Positions 1-5,377 of a stretch of DNA of 5,565 nt are shown one piece after another. Position 1 is the stretch's first letter, and the number at the start of each line of letters is the position of its first letter. The notes beneath the pieces are model-generated. The model was not told the DNA's origin, did no database searches, and saw nothing but the letters and a program-made list of their open reading frames with translations. Made by a program: the position numbers and the translations under genes. This DNA comes from Lonsdalea britannica (lineage in GTDB: Bacteria; Pseudomonadota; Gammaproteobacteria; Enterobacterales; Enterobacteriaceae), in NCBI RefSeq assembly GCF_946477055.1, contig NZ_CAMKXG010000236.1, forward strand, positions 1 to 5,565, in the 5' to 3' direction.

Positions 1-179
1 GACAGGATGTTGAGCAGGGTACTTTTCCCGCAGCCGGACGGGCCGATCAGCGCCAAAATTTCACCCTGACCGAGCGTCAGTGAGACGTCGCGCAGCACCG
101 GCAGCTCGCCGAAGGTTTTATCAATGCCCCGCGCTTCTAGCGGAAATGCAAGCGGGGTGTCGTGCGGTTGGAAACTCAT
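1..179 (-). CDS. ABC transporter ATP-binding protein, N-terminal part (runs off the window)
   Basis: Only the first 59 codons are present; the rest lies beyond the left edge. The protein should be the cytoplasmic ATPase that powers an import-type ABC transporter. A Walker A P-loop, GPSGCGKST, lies at about residues 46-54. It is preceded by the usual first strands of the ATPase fold ([19 protein letters not shown], about residues 18-36). The ATG at 179-177 overlaps the TGA of the GntR-type regulator gene (ATGA), and GGAGA at 192-188 inside that gene is a well-placed ribosome binding site, so the two genes are probably co-transcribed and translationally coupled. The N-terminal sequence resembles the nitrate/sulfonate/taurine (SsuB/TauB) ATPases, but this is an impression; the substrate cannot be deduced from 59 residues. 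The Q-loop, signature and Walker B motifs are outside the window. Confidence 0.9.
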   Translation of the reverse strand, partial: MSFQPHDTPLAFPLEARGIDKTFGELPVLRDVSLTLGQGEILALIGPSGCGKSTLLNIL

Positions 180-895
180 GGCTGAAGTCTCCGTTCGAGA
201 ATGGGCAGCAATGCGCCGTCGCGACTCAGCGTGGCGTAGACTTTTTCCAGCGTCATCGTCTGGAAGGTTTCGATATGGCGGCGGGCGATCAGCTCTACCC
301 GCTTGGCGTCGCCCTGACTGAACGCTTCGATCATTGCGTTATGGTCGTGTTTGATTTCCGGCTTGGTGCCCTGAACGTTGAAGCCCAGCGCCACCAGCCG
401 CGCCATTTCGTCCATCAGGCTCGAGAGCATGGCGATCAGGTGATGGTTGCCGGAGGCTTGGGCGATGGTCAGATGAAAGCGTTTATTGGCGTTCATGAAG
501 ACGTCGATTTGCCGGGAAAGCGGGGCGCTAATCTCCTCCCGGCAGGCGGCTTCCAGACGGCGCAGTTCATCGATATCGACACGGCCAACCGCTAACCGGG
601 CGGCCAGCGGTTCCAACTGCGCGCGAATGGTGAAGATTTCCTCGACGTCCTGCACCGTGACCGGCGCAATCTGATATCCCTTGCGCGGACGAGACGTGAT
701 CAGGTTTTCATGACACAGCCGCGCCAGCGCCACCCGACAGGTGCTTTTGCCGATATCGTAGCGTTCCATCAACGCCTGTTCGGTGATCATGGCCCCCGGC
801 AGCAGCTTGCAGCACAGGACATCGCGACGAATACGTTCCCACGCGCTGTCGGCCTGAGATTGCGGTGCGCTGTCTTTGGCCTGCGATATCACCAT
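176..895 (-). CDS. GntR family transcriptional regulator with FCD ligand-binding domain
   Basis: This is a 239-residue DNA-binding repressor or activator of the FadR/VanR branch of GntR. Residues about 16-80 form the winged helix-turn-helix, with [21 protein letters not shown] at the recognition-helix region and the wing at RPRKGYQI. Residues about 85-215 match the all-helical FCD domain. Its usual metal or carboxylate-ligand set appears to be present: N137 and H141 (NKRFH), H185 (HDHNAMIEA) and H207 (ARRHIE). N137 stands where many relatives have Asp. The start ATG at 895-893 is preceded by GAGGA at 907-903. The gene overlaps the downstream ABC ATPase gene by 4 nt, so the regulator very likely controls that transporter in response to a small acid or metabolite. 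A perfect inverted repeat 18 nt upstream of the start is a plausible autoregulatory site. The specific ligand is unknown. Confidence 0.93.
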   Translation of the reverse strand: MVISQAKDSAPQSQADSAWERIRRDVLCCKLLPGAMITEQALMERYDIGKSTCRVALARLCHENLITSRPRKGYQIAPVTVQDVEEIFTIRAQLEPLAARLAVGRVDIDELRRLEAACREEISAPLSRQIDVFMNANKRFHLTIAQASGNHHLIAMLSSLMDEMARLVALGFNVQGTKPEIKHDHNAMIEAFSQGDAKRVELIARRHIETFQTMTLEKVYATLSRDGALLPILERRLQP

Positions 896-913
896 CTGGA
901 GATCCTCAATGAA

Positions 914-934
914 CTCTGTGAGCAGCTCACAGAG
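914..934. promoter_or_regulatory. Perfect palindrome upstream of the GntR gene, candidate operator
   Basis: Arms CTCTGTGAGC (914-923) and GCTCACAGAG (925-934) are exact reverse complements around a single A at 924. The repeat ends 18 nt before the GntR start codon, in its 5' untranslated or promoter region, with no T-tract, so it does not look like a terminator. GntR-family proteins bind short palindromes as dimers and often control their own operon, so this is the best operator candidate for the downstream regulator. The inner TGTGA and TCACA are spaced by 5 rather than the 6 bp of a CRP site, so CRP is less likely. Confidence 0.55.
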
Positions 935-1231
935 CGGGGTTGGGACGCTTAATTGAGGGCCAGTCTATGAAGCAGAAAAGAGAACCACCACCAAGAAATA
1001 TGGCGATAGATATGCACATAAGGTCTTAACTGAGCAGCCCAGACAAAGACCCGTTCGGAATCAACAGGACGCGCGCAATCATCCTGTCATCGCGGCGGCT
1101 GAGAGCGCGTTGACGGGGCAAACATGACGGTGAAGGGGATAACATTCAGGGCGGCAAAACGGTCACCGTCGAGATGACGGCAACCTTATCCAAAAGTGTC
1201 TGCGTAGGGGTAAAACGGTTCGGAGAACAGG
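935..1231. other. Intergenic region between the GntR gene and ybhK
   Basis: I find no convincing protein-coding gene in these 297 bases. Its right end holds a probable leftward terminator for ybhK (1161-1185). The promoter of the leftward GntR-ABC operon should lie in the left half, but I see no strong -35/-10 pair; TTGGTG at about 995-990 on the minus strand followed by a poor -10 is the best I can offer. A 30-codon minus-strand ORF (1019-927) with a poor ribosome binding site is described under findings. The base composition is less GC-rich and lacks the codon bias of the flanking genes. Confidence 0.6.
1153..1185 (-). terminator. Probable intrinsic terminator of ybhK
   Basis: Reading leftward, GGTTGCCGTC (1185-1176) can pair with GACGGTGACC (1170-1161) over 10 bp, including two G-U wobbles, around the loop ATCTC. 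The hairpin is followed by GTTTTGCC. On the plus strand the two wobbles become A-C mismatches, so the structure favours the minus-strand transcript. It lies about 47 nt after the ybhK stop codon. The T-run is short, which limits confidence. Confidence 0.42.
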
Positions 1232-2164
1232 TCAGGCGCTTTGACGATGAAGGTTTAACGCCAGCTGTTCCTGCGTGTGGGCGATAGCCTCGCGCAGCAA
1301 TTGACGGTCATGATGGTGGGGGACGTCAGCCGCCGCCAGCGGTTGCTGGATCAGCAGGCGATCGGAGAGGGCATCCGTGTTCATCTGTGGACCGAGGATC
1401 ACCGCGTCGATAATCCGGCGACCCACTTTGGCTTCAATCATTTCTATCTGATGTGAGGTGGTGAGCTGCGAAGCCGCCGGGCTGAGCTCCTGATCCAGAT
1501 TGGCGATATAGACCATCGGCGCGCGGCTGTGGTAGAGCGCGACGGTCAAATCTTCCAGCAGCAGCAAGGGCATCAGGCTGGTCAGGAAACTGCCGGGACC
1601 GATAAGCAGCAGATCGGCGTTGGCGATGGCGTCGAGCGCTTCGCGCGTGGCGGTGACGGCGGGAAACAGACGCAGATCCTGCGGCAGCGTCGCCAGCTGA
1701 TCGACGGCGACTTCGCCATAGACCGGAAGGCCCTGCGCGTCCGTCGCCAGCAGATCGGCGGATTGCTCGGACATCGGGATCAATTCGGCGTCAATCTGCA
1801 GCAGATTGCGGATGAGATTGATGGCCTCAAGCGGGCGGACGCTGAGGTTGTCCAGCGCCTTGAGCATCAGATTGCCCAGATTGTGTCCGGCGAGTTCGCC
1901 GCTGCCGCCGAAGCGGTATTCGAACATGGCCGAGGCCGCGCTCGGCGTGGTGATCAGCTGATTGAGGCAGTTACGCGTATCGCCCCAGGCGATGCCGCCT
2001 TCGGAGCGGCGGATGCGGCCGGTCGAACCGCCGTTATCCGTGGTGGTGACGATGCCGGTCAGGCGTGAGCCGAGAAAAGAGAGTGAAGACATCACGCGTC
2101 CCAGACCGTGTCCACCTCCCAAAGCCACCACGCGCTGGAGATCGGTCAACGTGAGATTACGCAT
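1232..2164 (-). CDS. ybhK: YvcK/CofD-like protein YbhK
   Basis: This 310-residue protein matches E. coli YbhK (about 302 residues from memory) over nearly its whole length, with a slightly longer C-terminal tail. Visible family signatures are the glycine-rich loop [12 protein letters not shown] (about 13-24), [14 protein letters not shown] (40-53), [10 protein letters not shown] (61-70), GHNLGNLML (93-101) and GPGSF (189-193). The fold is that of CofD-like nucleotide-binding proteins. Bacillus YvcK binds UDP-GlcNAc and is needed for growth on gluconeogenic carbon sources and for normal cell shape; the enterobacterial function is not settled, and I see no evidence that it transfers lactyl phosphate as true CofD does. 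The ATG at 2164-2162 is chosen because GGTGAGG at 2176-2170 sits 5 nt ahead of it; an in-frame TTG at 2179 lies upstream of that site and is unlikely. It is divergent from moaA, as in E. coli. Confidence 0.96.
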   Translation of the reverse strand: MRNLTLTDLQRVVALGGGHGLGRVMSSLSFLGSRLTGIVTTTDNGGSTGRIRRSEGGIAWGDTRNCLNQLITTPSAASAMFEYRFGGSGELAGHNLGNLMLKALDNLSVRPLEAINLIRNLLQIDAELIPMSEQSADLLATDAQGLPVYGEVAVDQLATLPQDLRLFPAVTATREALDAIANADLLLIGPGSFLTSLMPLLLLEDLTVALYHSRAPMVYIANLDQELSPAASQLTTSHQIEMIEAKVGRRIIDAVILGPQMNTDALSDRLLIQQPLAAADVPHHHDRQLLREAIAHTQEQLALNLHRQSA

Positions 2165-2201
2165 AGATGCCTCACCCAATTAAATAAATAAAAAAACGTA
2201 G

Positions 2202-2217
2202 CGGATATATATCACAC
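2202..2217 (-). promoter_or_regulatory. Candidate extended -10 element for ybhK
   Basis: On the minus strand the sequence TGTGATATATATCC contains a TATATA-type -10 preceded by TG, followed by a T-rich spacer to the ribosome binding site of ybhK about 27 nt further on. No good -35 is visible 16-18 bp upstream, which would fit an extended -10 promoter. GATATATATC (2204-2213) is itself a palindrome. The call rests on position and motif only. Confidence 0.33.
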
Positions 2218-2337
2218 TGCCCGCCGGTCGCGCATCACGCACGAGGAAAATCGTGTTGAAAAAGGGGGATGAACGGTGCTGAGAACGACTCGCCACTCGC
2301 TCGGGGGCAGATACTATAGGGAATGCCGAGGGCGAGT

Positions 2338-2351
2338 TTCGCCAAGGCGAA
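2338..2351. repeat. Short inverted repeat TTCGCC-AA-GGCGAA
   Basis: Arms TTCGCC (2338-2343) and GGCGAA (2346-2351) are exact reverse complements around AA. It lies in the ybhK-moaA divergent region upstream of the candidate ModE site and shares the core TCGCCAA with the longer palindrome at 2419-2434. It could be a binding site for a regulator, but the arms are short and no factor is assigned. Confidence 0.4.
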
Positions 2352-2378
2352 CCGCGCCGTCGGAATAAGTGAAAACCC

Positions 2379-2402
2379 CGCTATATACAAATATATACAC
2401 CG
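2379..2402 (+). promoter_or_regulatory. Candidate ModE operator of the moa operon
   Basis: CGCTATAT (2379-2386), an 8-nt spacer and ATACACCG (2395-2402) form an imperfect inverted repeat; the two arms agree at 6 of 8 positions. ModE is the molybdate-responsive regulator, and its E. coli modA operator as I remember it has the same 8-8-8 layout with CGTTATAT-type arms. ModE-molybdate is known to activate the moa operon in E. coli, and this site lies upstream of the candidate moaA promoter, a fitting position. The octamer TATATACA is also directly repeated at 2382 and 2392, one helical turn apart. Assignment is by pattern and context. Confidence 0.6.
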
Positions 2403-2418
2403 TATTTTCAGTGACTCG

Positions 2419-2434
2419 TCGCCAATATTGGCGA
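2419..2434. promoter_or_regulatory. Perfect 16-bp palindrome in the moaA promoter region
   Basis: TCGCCAAT (2419-2426) and ATTGGCGA (2427-2434) are exact reverse complements with no spacer. The palindrome overlaps the -35 of the candidate moaA promoter, where a bound protein would probably repress. It does not fit the FNR (TTGAT-N4-ATCAA) or ModE patterns. The binding protein is unknown. Confidence 0.5.
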
Positions 2435-2447
2435 TAGACTCTATGCT
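2419..2447 (+). promoter_or_regulatory. Candidate sigma70-type promoter of moaABCDE
   Basis: TCGCCA (2419-2424) and TATGCT (2442-2447) are separated by 17 bp and each matches the sigma70 consensus at 4 of 6 positions. Transcription would begin near 2454, giving a leader of about 165 nt that contains the whole Moco riboswitch. The ModE candidate lies roughly 40 bp upstream of the -35. A weaker alternative, TCGCCA (2290-2295) with TACTAT (2312-2317) and 16 bp between, could drive a longer transcript. The weak -35 fits a promoter that needs an activator. Confidence 0.38.
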
Positions 2448-2462
2448 GAAATCACGGTTTCA

Positions 2463-2492
2463 TTTGCGTTTTCACACTACGCGGAAGCGAAA
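2463..2492 (+). other. Hairpin in the moaA leader upstream of the riboswitch
   Basis: CGTTTTC (2467-2473) can pair with GGAAGCG (2483-2489), using two G-U wobbles, around a 9-nt loop. TTT (2463-2465) and AAA (2490-2492) extend the stem past a bulged G. There is no U-tract, so it is not a terminator. It lies immediately 5' of the Moco riboswitch and may help isolate the folding of that element. Confidence 0.3.
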
Positions 2493-2497
2493 TCAAA

Positions 2498-2614
2498 ACT
2501 CCTAGCCTGAATGCCTACGTTATGCCCGGTCGCGTAATAGGGTGCTCAGGCCGTGGCCTGTTCGGTCACCAGGGTGCGCGGTAGAAATGCCCGCATCTCC
2601 CGTATTTGGAAAGG
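2498..2614 (+). ncRNA. Molybdenum cofactor (Moco) riboswitch in the moaA leader
   Basis: The leader matches the Moco RNA motif found before E. coli moaA, sharing the stretches CTAGCCT, GGCCGTG, CACCAGGG, GAAATG and CTCCCGTAT-TGGAAAGGTG. Visible helices: GCCTGA (2505-2510) with TCAGGC (2546-2551), enclosing CCTA/TAGG and TTATGC/GCGTAA (2520-2525, 2532-2537); GTGGCC (2553-2558) with GGTCAC (2564-2569); and TGCG/CGCA with GGTA/TGCC closing a GAAA tetraloop at 2584-2587. The element ends at the moaA ribosome binding site GGAAAGG (2608-2614), so control of translation start is likely. In E. coli the cofactor is thought to lower moaA expression through this RNA. CsrA is also reported to bind that leader through GGA motifs; one GGA lies in the binding site here. 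A competing helix is noted under findings. Confidence 0.88.
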
Positions 2615-2619
2615 TGTTT

Positions 2620-3609
2620 ATGGTGAATCAACTGACCGACGCGTTTGCGCGCAAGTTTTACTACCTGCGCCTGTCGATTACGGACGTCTGCAATTTTCGT
2701 TGCACCTACTGTCTGCCCGATGGCTACCGCCCTCAGGGTAAGACCCCGCGTCGCTTTCTGTCGCTGGATGAAATCCGCCGCGTCAGCCGGGCGTTCGCCT
2801 CCATGGGGACGGAAAAAGTGCGGCTCACGGGAGGCGAACCCTCGCTGCGCCGCGACTTTATCGACATCATCGCGGCGGTGCGGGAAAACCCGTCTATCCG
2901 AACGCTGGCCGTGACAACCAATGGTTACCGGTTGGCGCGTGAGGCGGCGCGTTGGCGCGACGCCGGTCTGACCCATATCAACGTCAGCGTAGACAGCCTC
3001 GACGCCCGGCAATTTCACGCGATTACCGGACAGGACAAGTTCCGCGAGGTCATGGCGGGTATTGACGCGGCGTTCGCCGTGGGCTTCCCCAAGGTCAAAA
3101 TCAATACGGTGCTGATGCGAGACGTCAACGACGGCAGCCTCAACGCCTTTCTTCACTGGATCAAGTCGCGCCCGATACAGCTGCGTTTCATCGAACTGAT
3201 GGAAACCGGCGAAGGACGCGAACTGTTTCGCCGTCATCATGTCTCCGGTCAGACGATCCGCACACGCCTCTTGCAGCAAGGCTGGCAGCCGCAGGCGCGT
3301 CTGCGCAGCGACGGCCCGGCCCAGACGTTCTCTCACCCCGACTATCAGGGGGAAGTGGGGCTGATCATGCCGTACGAAAAAAACTTCTGTCAGAGCTGTA
3401 ACCGGCTACGCGTCTCGGCGATAGGCAACCTGCATCTGTGCCTGTTCGGCGAGCAGGGGATCCCGCTGCGGGATTTGTTGGCGGATGATAGCCAGTTGGC
3501 GGCGTTGCAAGATCGCATTGCGGGCGGTTTGAAGCTGAAAAAAGAGACGCATTTTCTGCACGAAGGTGACAGCGGCATCACGCCCAACCTGTCCTTTATT
3601 GGCGGGTGA
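2620..3609 (+). CDS. moaA: GTP 3',8-cyclase MoaA
   Basis: MoaA is a cytoplasmic radical SAM enzyme. With MoaC it converts GTP to cyclic pyranopterin monophosphate, the first step of molybdenum cofactor synthesis; MoaA makes 3',8-cyclo-7,8-dihydro-GTP. The 329 residues match E. coli MoaA in length. The N-terminal [4Fe-4S] cluster motif is C24-x3-C28-x2-C31 ([10 protein letters not shown]), followed by the SAM-binding TGGEPSLR (70-77). The second cluster, which binds GTP, uses C257, C260 and C274. The essential C-terminal Gly-Gly is present (FIGG). The ATG at 2620 is preferred because GGAAAGG (2608-2614) lies 5 nt ahead and the protein then aligns with E. coli from its first residues; an in-frame ATG at 2542 lies inside the riboswitch. 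It is the first gene of the operon, 38 nt ahead of moaB. Confidence 0.98.
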   Translation: MVNQLTDAFARKFYYLRLSITDVCNFRCTYCLPDGYRPQGKTPRRFLSLDEIRRVSRAFASMGTEKVRLTGGEPSLRRDFIDIIAAVRENPSIRTLAVTTNGYRLAREAARWRDAGLTHINVSVDSLDARQFHAITGQDKFREVMAGIDAAFAVGFPKVKINTVLMRDVNDGSLNAFLHWIKSRPIQLRFIELMETGEGRELFRRHHVSGQTIRTRLLQQGWQPQARLRSDGPAQTFSHPDYQGEVGLIMPYEKNFCQSCNRLRVSAIGNLHLCLFGEQGIPLRDLLADDSQLAALQDRIAGGLKLKKETHFLHEGDSGITPNLSFIGG

Positions 3610-3647
3610 GCCCGTGTTGAACATAGAAGTGAAGTTAAGGAGAGAGT

Positions 3648-4160
3648 ATGAGTCAGCCCAGTGAAACATTTATCCCACTGCGTATCGCAGTTATGACCGT
3701 GTCCTCGCGTCGCACCGAAGCGGACGACACCTCCGGCGACTATTTGCGCGAAGCCGCGCAGGAAGAGGGACACCAGATCGTCGCCAGCGCCATCGTGCCG
3801 GAAAATCTGTATCAGATCCGCGCCCGGGTCTCCGAGTGGATCGCGAGTGACTCGGTGCAGGTGGTGCTGATTAACGGCGGCACCGGGTTTACCGACGGCG
3901 ATAAAGTGCCGGAGGCCATCCGCGTGCTGTTCGACCGTGAAATGGCCGGGTTTGGCGAGCTGTTCCGCATGGTGTCCTATGAAGATATCGGCACGGCGAC
4001 GGTGCAATCGCGCGCGCTGGCTGGTCTGGCGAACGGTACGGTGATTTTTGCGATGCCCGGATCGACCCGCGCCTGCCGCACCGCCTGGGAGCGTGTTCTT
4101 CAGGAGCAGCTGGACGCGCGCCAGAAGCCCTGCAACGTCCATCCACATTTGAAAAAATAA
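3648..4160 (+). CDS. moaB: Molybdenum cofactor biosynthesis protein MoaB
   Basis: This 170-residue protein has the same length as E. coli MoaB and belongs to the MogA/MoaB/CNX1-G fold that binds molybdopterin. Visible motifs are the N-terminal strand IAVMTVSS (13-20), the conserved loop [15 protein letters not shown] (76-90) and [11 protein letters not shown] near residues 137-147. In some archaea MoaB adenylylates molybdopterin. In E. coli that job belongs to MogA and moaB mutants have little phenotype, so its exact role here is uncertain. A strong ribosome binding site, TAAGGAG (3636-3642), lies 5 nt before the ATG, which supports translation independent of moaA. Its stop codon is 8 nt ahead of moaC, which lacks a clear binding site of its own. 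Confidence 0.97.
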   Translation: MSQPSETFIPLRIAVMTVSSRRTEADDTSGDYLREAAQEEGHQIVASAIVPENLYQIRARVSEWIASDSVQVVLINGGTGFTDGDKVPEAIRVLFDREMAGFGELFRMVSYEDIGTATVQSRALAGLANGTVIFAMPGSTRACRTAWERVLQEQLDARQKPCNVHPHLKK

Positions 4161-4168
4161 CGATAACT

Positions 4169-4651
4169 ATGACTCAATTGACGCACATTAATGCCGCCGG
4201 GGAAGCGGCGATGGTGGATGTTTCCGCCAAGGCCGAGACGGTGCGCGAAGCCCGCGCCGAAGCGTTCGTCGCGATGGCCCCTGAAACACTGTCGATGATT
4301 ATCGAAGGCCGCCATCACAAGGGCGATGTGTTTGCCACGGCACGCATCGCCGGTATTCAGGCGGCGAAACGGACCTGGGATCTGATCCCGCTCTGCCATC
4401 CATTGCTGTTGACCAAAGTGGCGGTAGAACTCGAAGCACAGCCCGCGCACAACCGGGTGCGCATCGAATCGCTATGCCGTCTCACCGGCAAGACCGGCGT
4501 AGAAATGGAAGCGCTGACGGCCGCCTCCGTGGCGGCGCTGACGATTTACGACATGTGCAAGGCGGTGCAGAAGGACATGGTCATCGGCCCCGTGCGGCTG
4601 CTCGCGAAAAGCGGCGGCAAGTCCGGCGACTTCCAGGCGGAGGACGCATGA
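4169..4651 (+). CDS. moaC: Cyclic pyranopterin monophosphate synthase MoaC
   Basis: MoaC is the partner of MoaA and rearranges 3',8-cyclo-7,8-dihydro-GTP into cyclic pyranopterin monophosphate; it works as a hexamer in the cytoplasm. The 160-residue protein is one shorter than E. coli MoaC. The active-site residues are all in register: K51 (RHHKGD), H77 (LCHP), E112 and E114 ([11 protein letters not shown]), and D128 and K131 ([11 protein letters not shown]). The C-terminal lysine-rich loop [11 protein letters not shown] is intact. The ATG at 4169 begins 8 nt after the moaB stop. The preceding bases (AAAAAATAACGATAACT) contain no good Shine-Dalgarno sequence, so ribosomes finishing moaB may supply initiation. 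The stop TGA overlaps the start of moaD (ATGA, 4648-4651). Confidence 0.98.
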   Translation: MTQLTHINAAGEAAMVDVSAKAETVREARAEAFVAMAPETLSMIIEGRHHKGDVFATARIAGIQAAKRTWDLIPLCHPLLLTKVAVELEAQPAHNRVRIESLCRLTGKTGVEMEALTAASVAALTIYDMCKAVQKDMVIGPVRLLAKSGGKSGDFQAEDA

Positions 4652-4893
4652 TCACCGTGCTGTTTTTTGCTCAAGTACGCGAATTGATTGGCACGGAGCG
4701 CGAGACGCTGCCCGCGACTTTTCCGACGGTTTCTGCGCTGCGGCAGGCGCTGTGTGAACGCGGCGATCGTTGGGCGCTGGCGCTCGAAGACGGCAAGCTG
4801 CTGGCGGCGGTTAACCAGACGCTGGTGGCAATGAGTCATCCGCTGCGCGACGGCGACGAAGTGGCCTTTTTCCCGCCGGTGACGGGAGGGTGA
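4648..4893 (+). CDS. moaD: Molybdopterin synthase sulfur carrier subunit MoaD
   Basis: MoaD is a small ubiquitin-like protein of 81 residues, the same length as in E. coli. MoeB adenylates its C-terminal glycine and sulfur is loaded as a thiocarboxylate. MoaD then inserts its tail into MoaE to deliver sulfur to cyclic pyranopterin monophosphate. The required C-terminal Gly80-Gly81 is present (FFPPVTGG), as is the conserved stretch [17 protein letters not shown] (42-58). The ATG at 4648 overlaps the moaC stop in ATGA and is preceded by GGAGGA (4639-4644) within the last codons of moaC. An in-frame ORF extends upstream to 4474, but it overlaps moaC in another frame and would add residues with no counterpart in MoaD, so that start is rejected. 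Confidence 0.97.
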   Translation: MITVLFFAQVRELIGTERETLPATFPTVSALRQALCERGDRWALALEDGKLLAAVNQTLVAMSHPLRDGDEVAFFPPVTGG

Positions 4894-4895
4894 GC

Positions 4896-5354
4896 ATGAA
4901 AGCGACTCGTATTCAGGTTGGAGAAGACGCGTTCAGCGTGGGCGAAGAGTATGCCTGGCTGGCCGCCTGCGACGAGGACGGCGCGGTCGTCACCTTCACC
5001 GGCAAAGTGCGCAATCATAATCTGGGAGAGAGCGTGAGCGCCCTGACGCTGGAGCACTATCCCGGCATGACCGAAAAAGCGCTGGCGGAGATCGTCGAGG
5101 AAGCCCGCGAACGCTGGCCGCTACAGCGCGTCAGCGTGGTGCATCGCATCGGCGCGCTCTATCCGGGCGACGAAATTGTCTTCGTCGGCGTGACCGGCGC
5201 GCACCGGGGCGCGGCGTTTGAAGCCGCTGAGTTCATCATGGACCTGTTGAAAACCCGTGCGCCGTTCTGGAAGCGGGAATCGACGAAGGAGGGCGACCGG
5301 TGGGTGGCATCGCGAGACAGCGATCGTGAGGCCGCCCGGCGCTGGACGCGATAA
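4896..5354 (+). CDS. moaE: Molybdopterin synthase catalytic subunit MoaE
   Basis: MoaE forms a heterotetramer with MoaD and converts cyclic pyranopterin monophosphate into molybdopterin by adding two sulfurs. The 152-residue protein is close to the 150 of E. coli. Catalytic lysines K119 and K126 (LLKTRAPFWKRE) fall at the E. coli numbers, and R39 (TGKVRNHN) and the H103-R104 pair (GAHRG) of the active-site pocket are present. The ATG at 4896 is preferred over an in-frame GTG at 4890. GGGAGGG (4884-4890) is 5 nt from the ATG but would overlap the GTG. The gene begins 2 nt after the moaD stop, so the two subunits are likely made in a coupled way. Its last codons form one arm of a GC-rich inverted repeat that encloses the stop codon. 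Confidence 0.98.
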   Translation: MKATRIQVGEDAFSVGEEYAWLAACDEDGAVVTFTGKVRNHNLGESVSALTLEHYPGMTEKALAEIVEEARERWPLQRVSVVHRIGALYPGDEIVFVGVTGAHRGAAFEAAEFIMDLLKTRAPFWKRESTKEGDRWVASRDSDREAARRWTR

Positions 5355-5371
5355 AAGCCGTGCCGGGCGGC
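5331..5371. repeat. GC-rich inverted repeat across the moaE stop codon
   Basis: GCCGCCCGGC (5331-5340) and GCCGGGCGGC (5362-5371) are exact reverse complements, extendable to 12 bp with one G-U pair. The 17-nt loop (5343-5359) contains the moaE TAA. No T-tract follows directly, so alone it is not a classical terminator; it may block 3' exonucleases or work with the hairpin that follows. GCCGGGCG recurs at 5388-5395. Confidence 0.5.
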
Positions 5372-5377
5372 GTGTGA

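Noticed and set aside
80..595. 171-codon plus-strand ORF opposite the GntR gene
   Set aside because: It is antisense to a clear GntR/FCD protein, rich in Arg, Gln and Ala as expected of a shadow frame in GC-rich DNA, and has no recognisable domain.
914..934. CRP-binding site
   Set aside because: TGTGA and TCACA are separated by 5 bp instead of 6, so the half sites would be out of register; kept as a generic palindrome.
1113..1260. Possible gene remnant in the gap beside ybhK (plus-strand frame reading about GEGDNIQGGKTVTVEMTATL)
   Set aside because: The frame has no start or binding site, follows a stop codon, runs into the ybhK 3' end in antisense, and I recognise no family; not enough to call a pseudogene.
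1529..2068. 179-codon plus-strand ORF opposite ybhK
   Set aside because: It overlaps the well-matched ybhK completely and has the low-complexity Gln/Arg/Gly composition of an antisense shadow.
2239..2256. Hairpin CACGA-GGAAAA-TCGTG between ybhK and moaA
   Set aside because: Five to six bp only, no T-tract on the plus strand and no known operator match; chance is likely.
2323..2505. 60-codon plus-strand ORF in the moaA upstream region
   Set aside because: It covers the candidate ModE site, palindrome and promoter, has no ribosome binding site and ends within the riboswitch; probably chance.
2542..2619. Upstream in-frame ATG extending MoaA by 26 residues
   Set aside because: The extension is the Moco riboswitch sequence, and the ATG at 2620 has the binding site and the family length.
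2566..3336. 256-codon minus-strand ORF opposite moaA
   Set aside because: moaA is certain on the other strand by its cluster motifs; the antisense frame shows no family motif and runs into the riboswitch.
3390..4148. 252-codon minus-strand ORF spanning the moaA end and moaB
   Set aside because: It crosses two certain genes and the gap between them and shows no recognisable domain.
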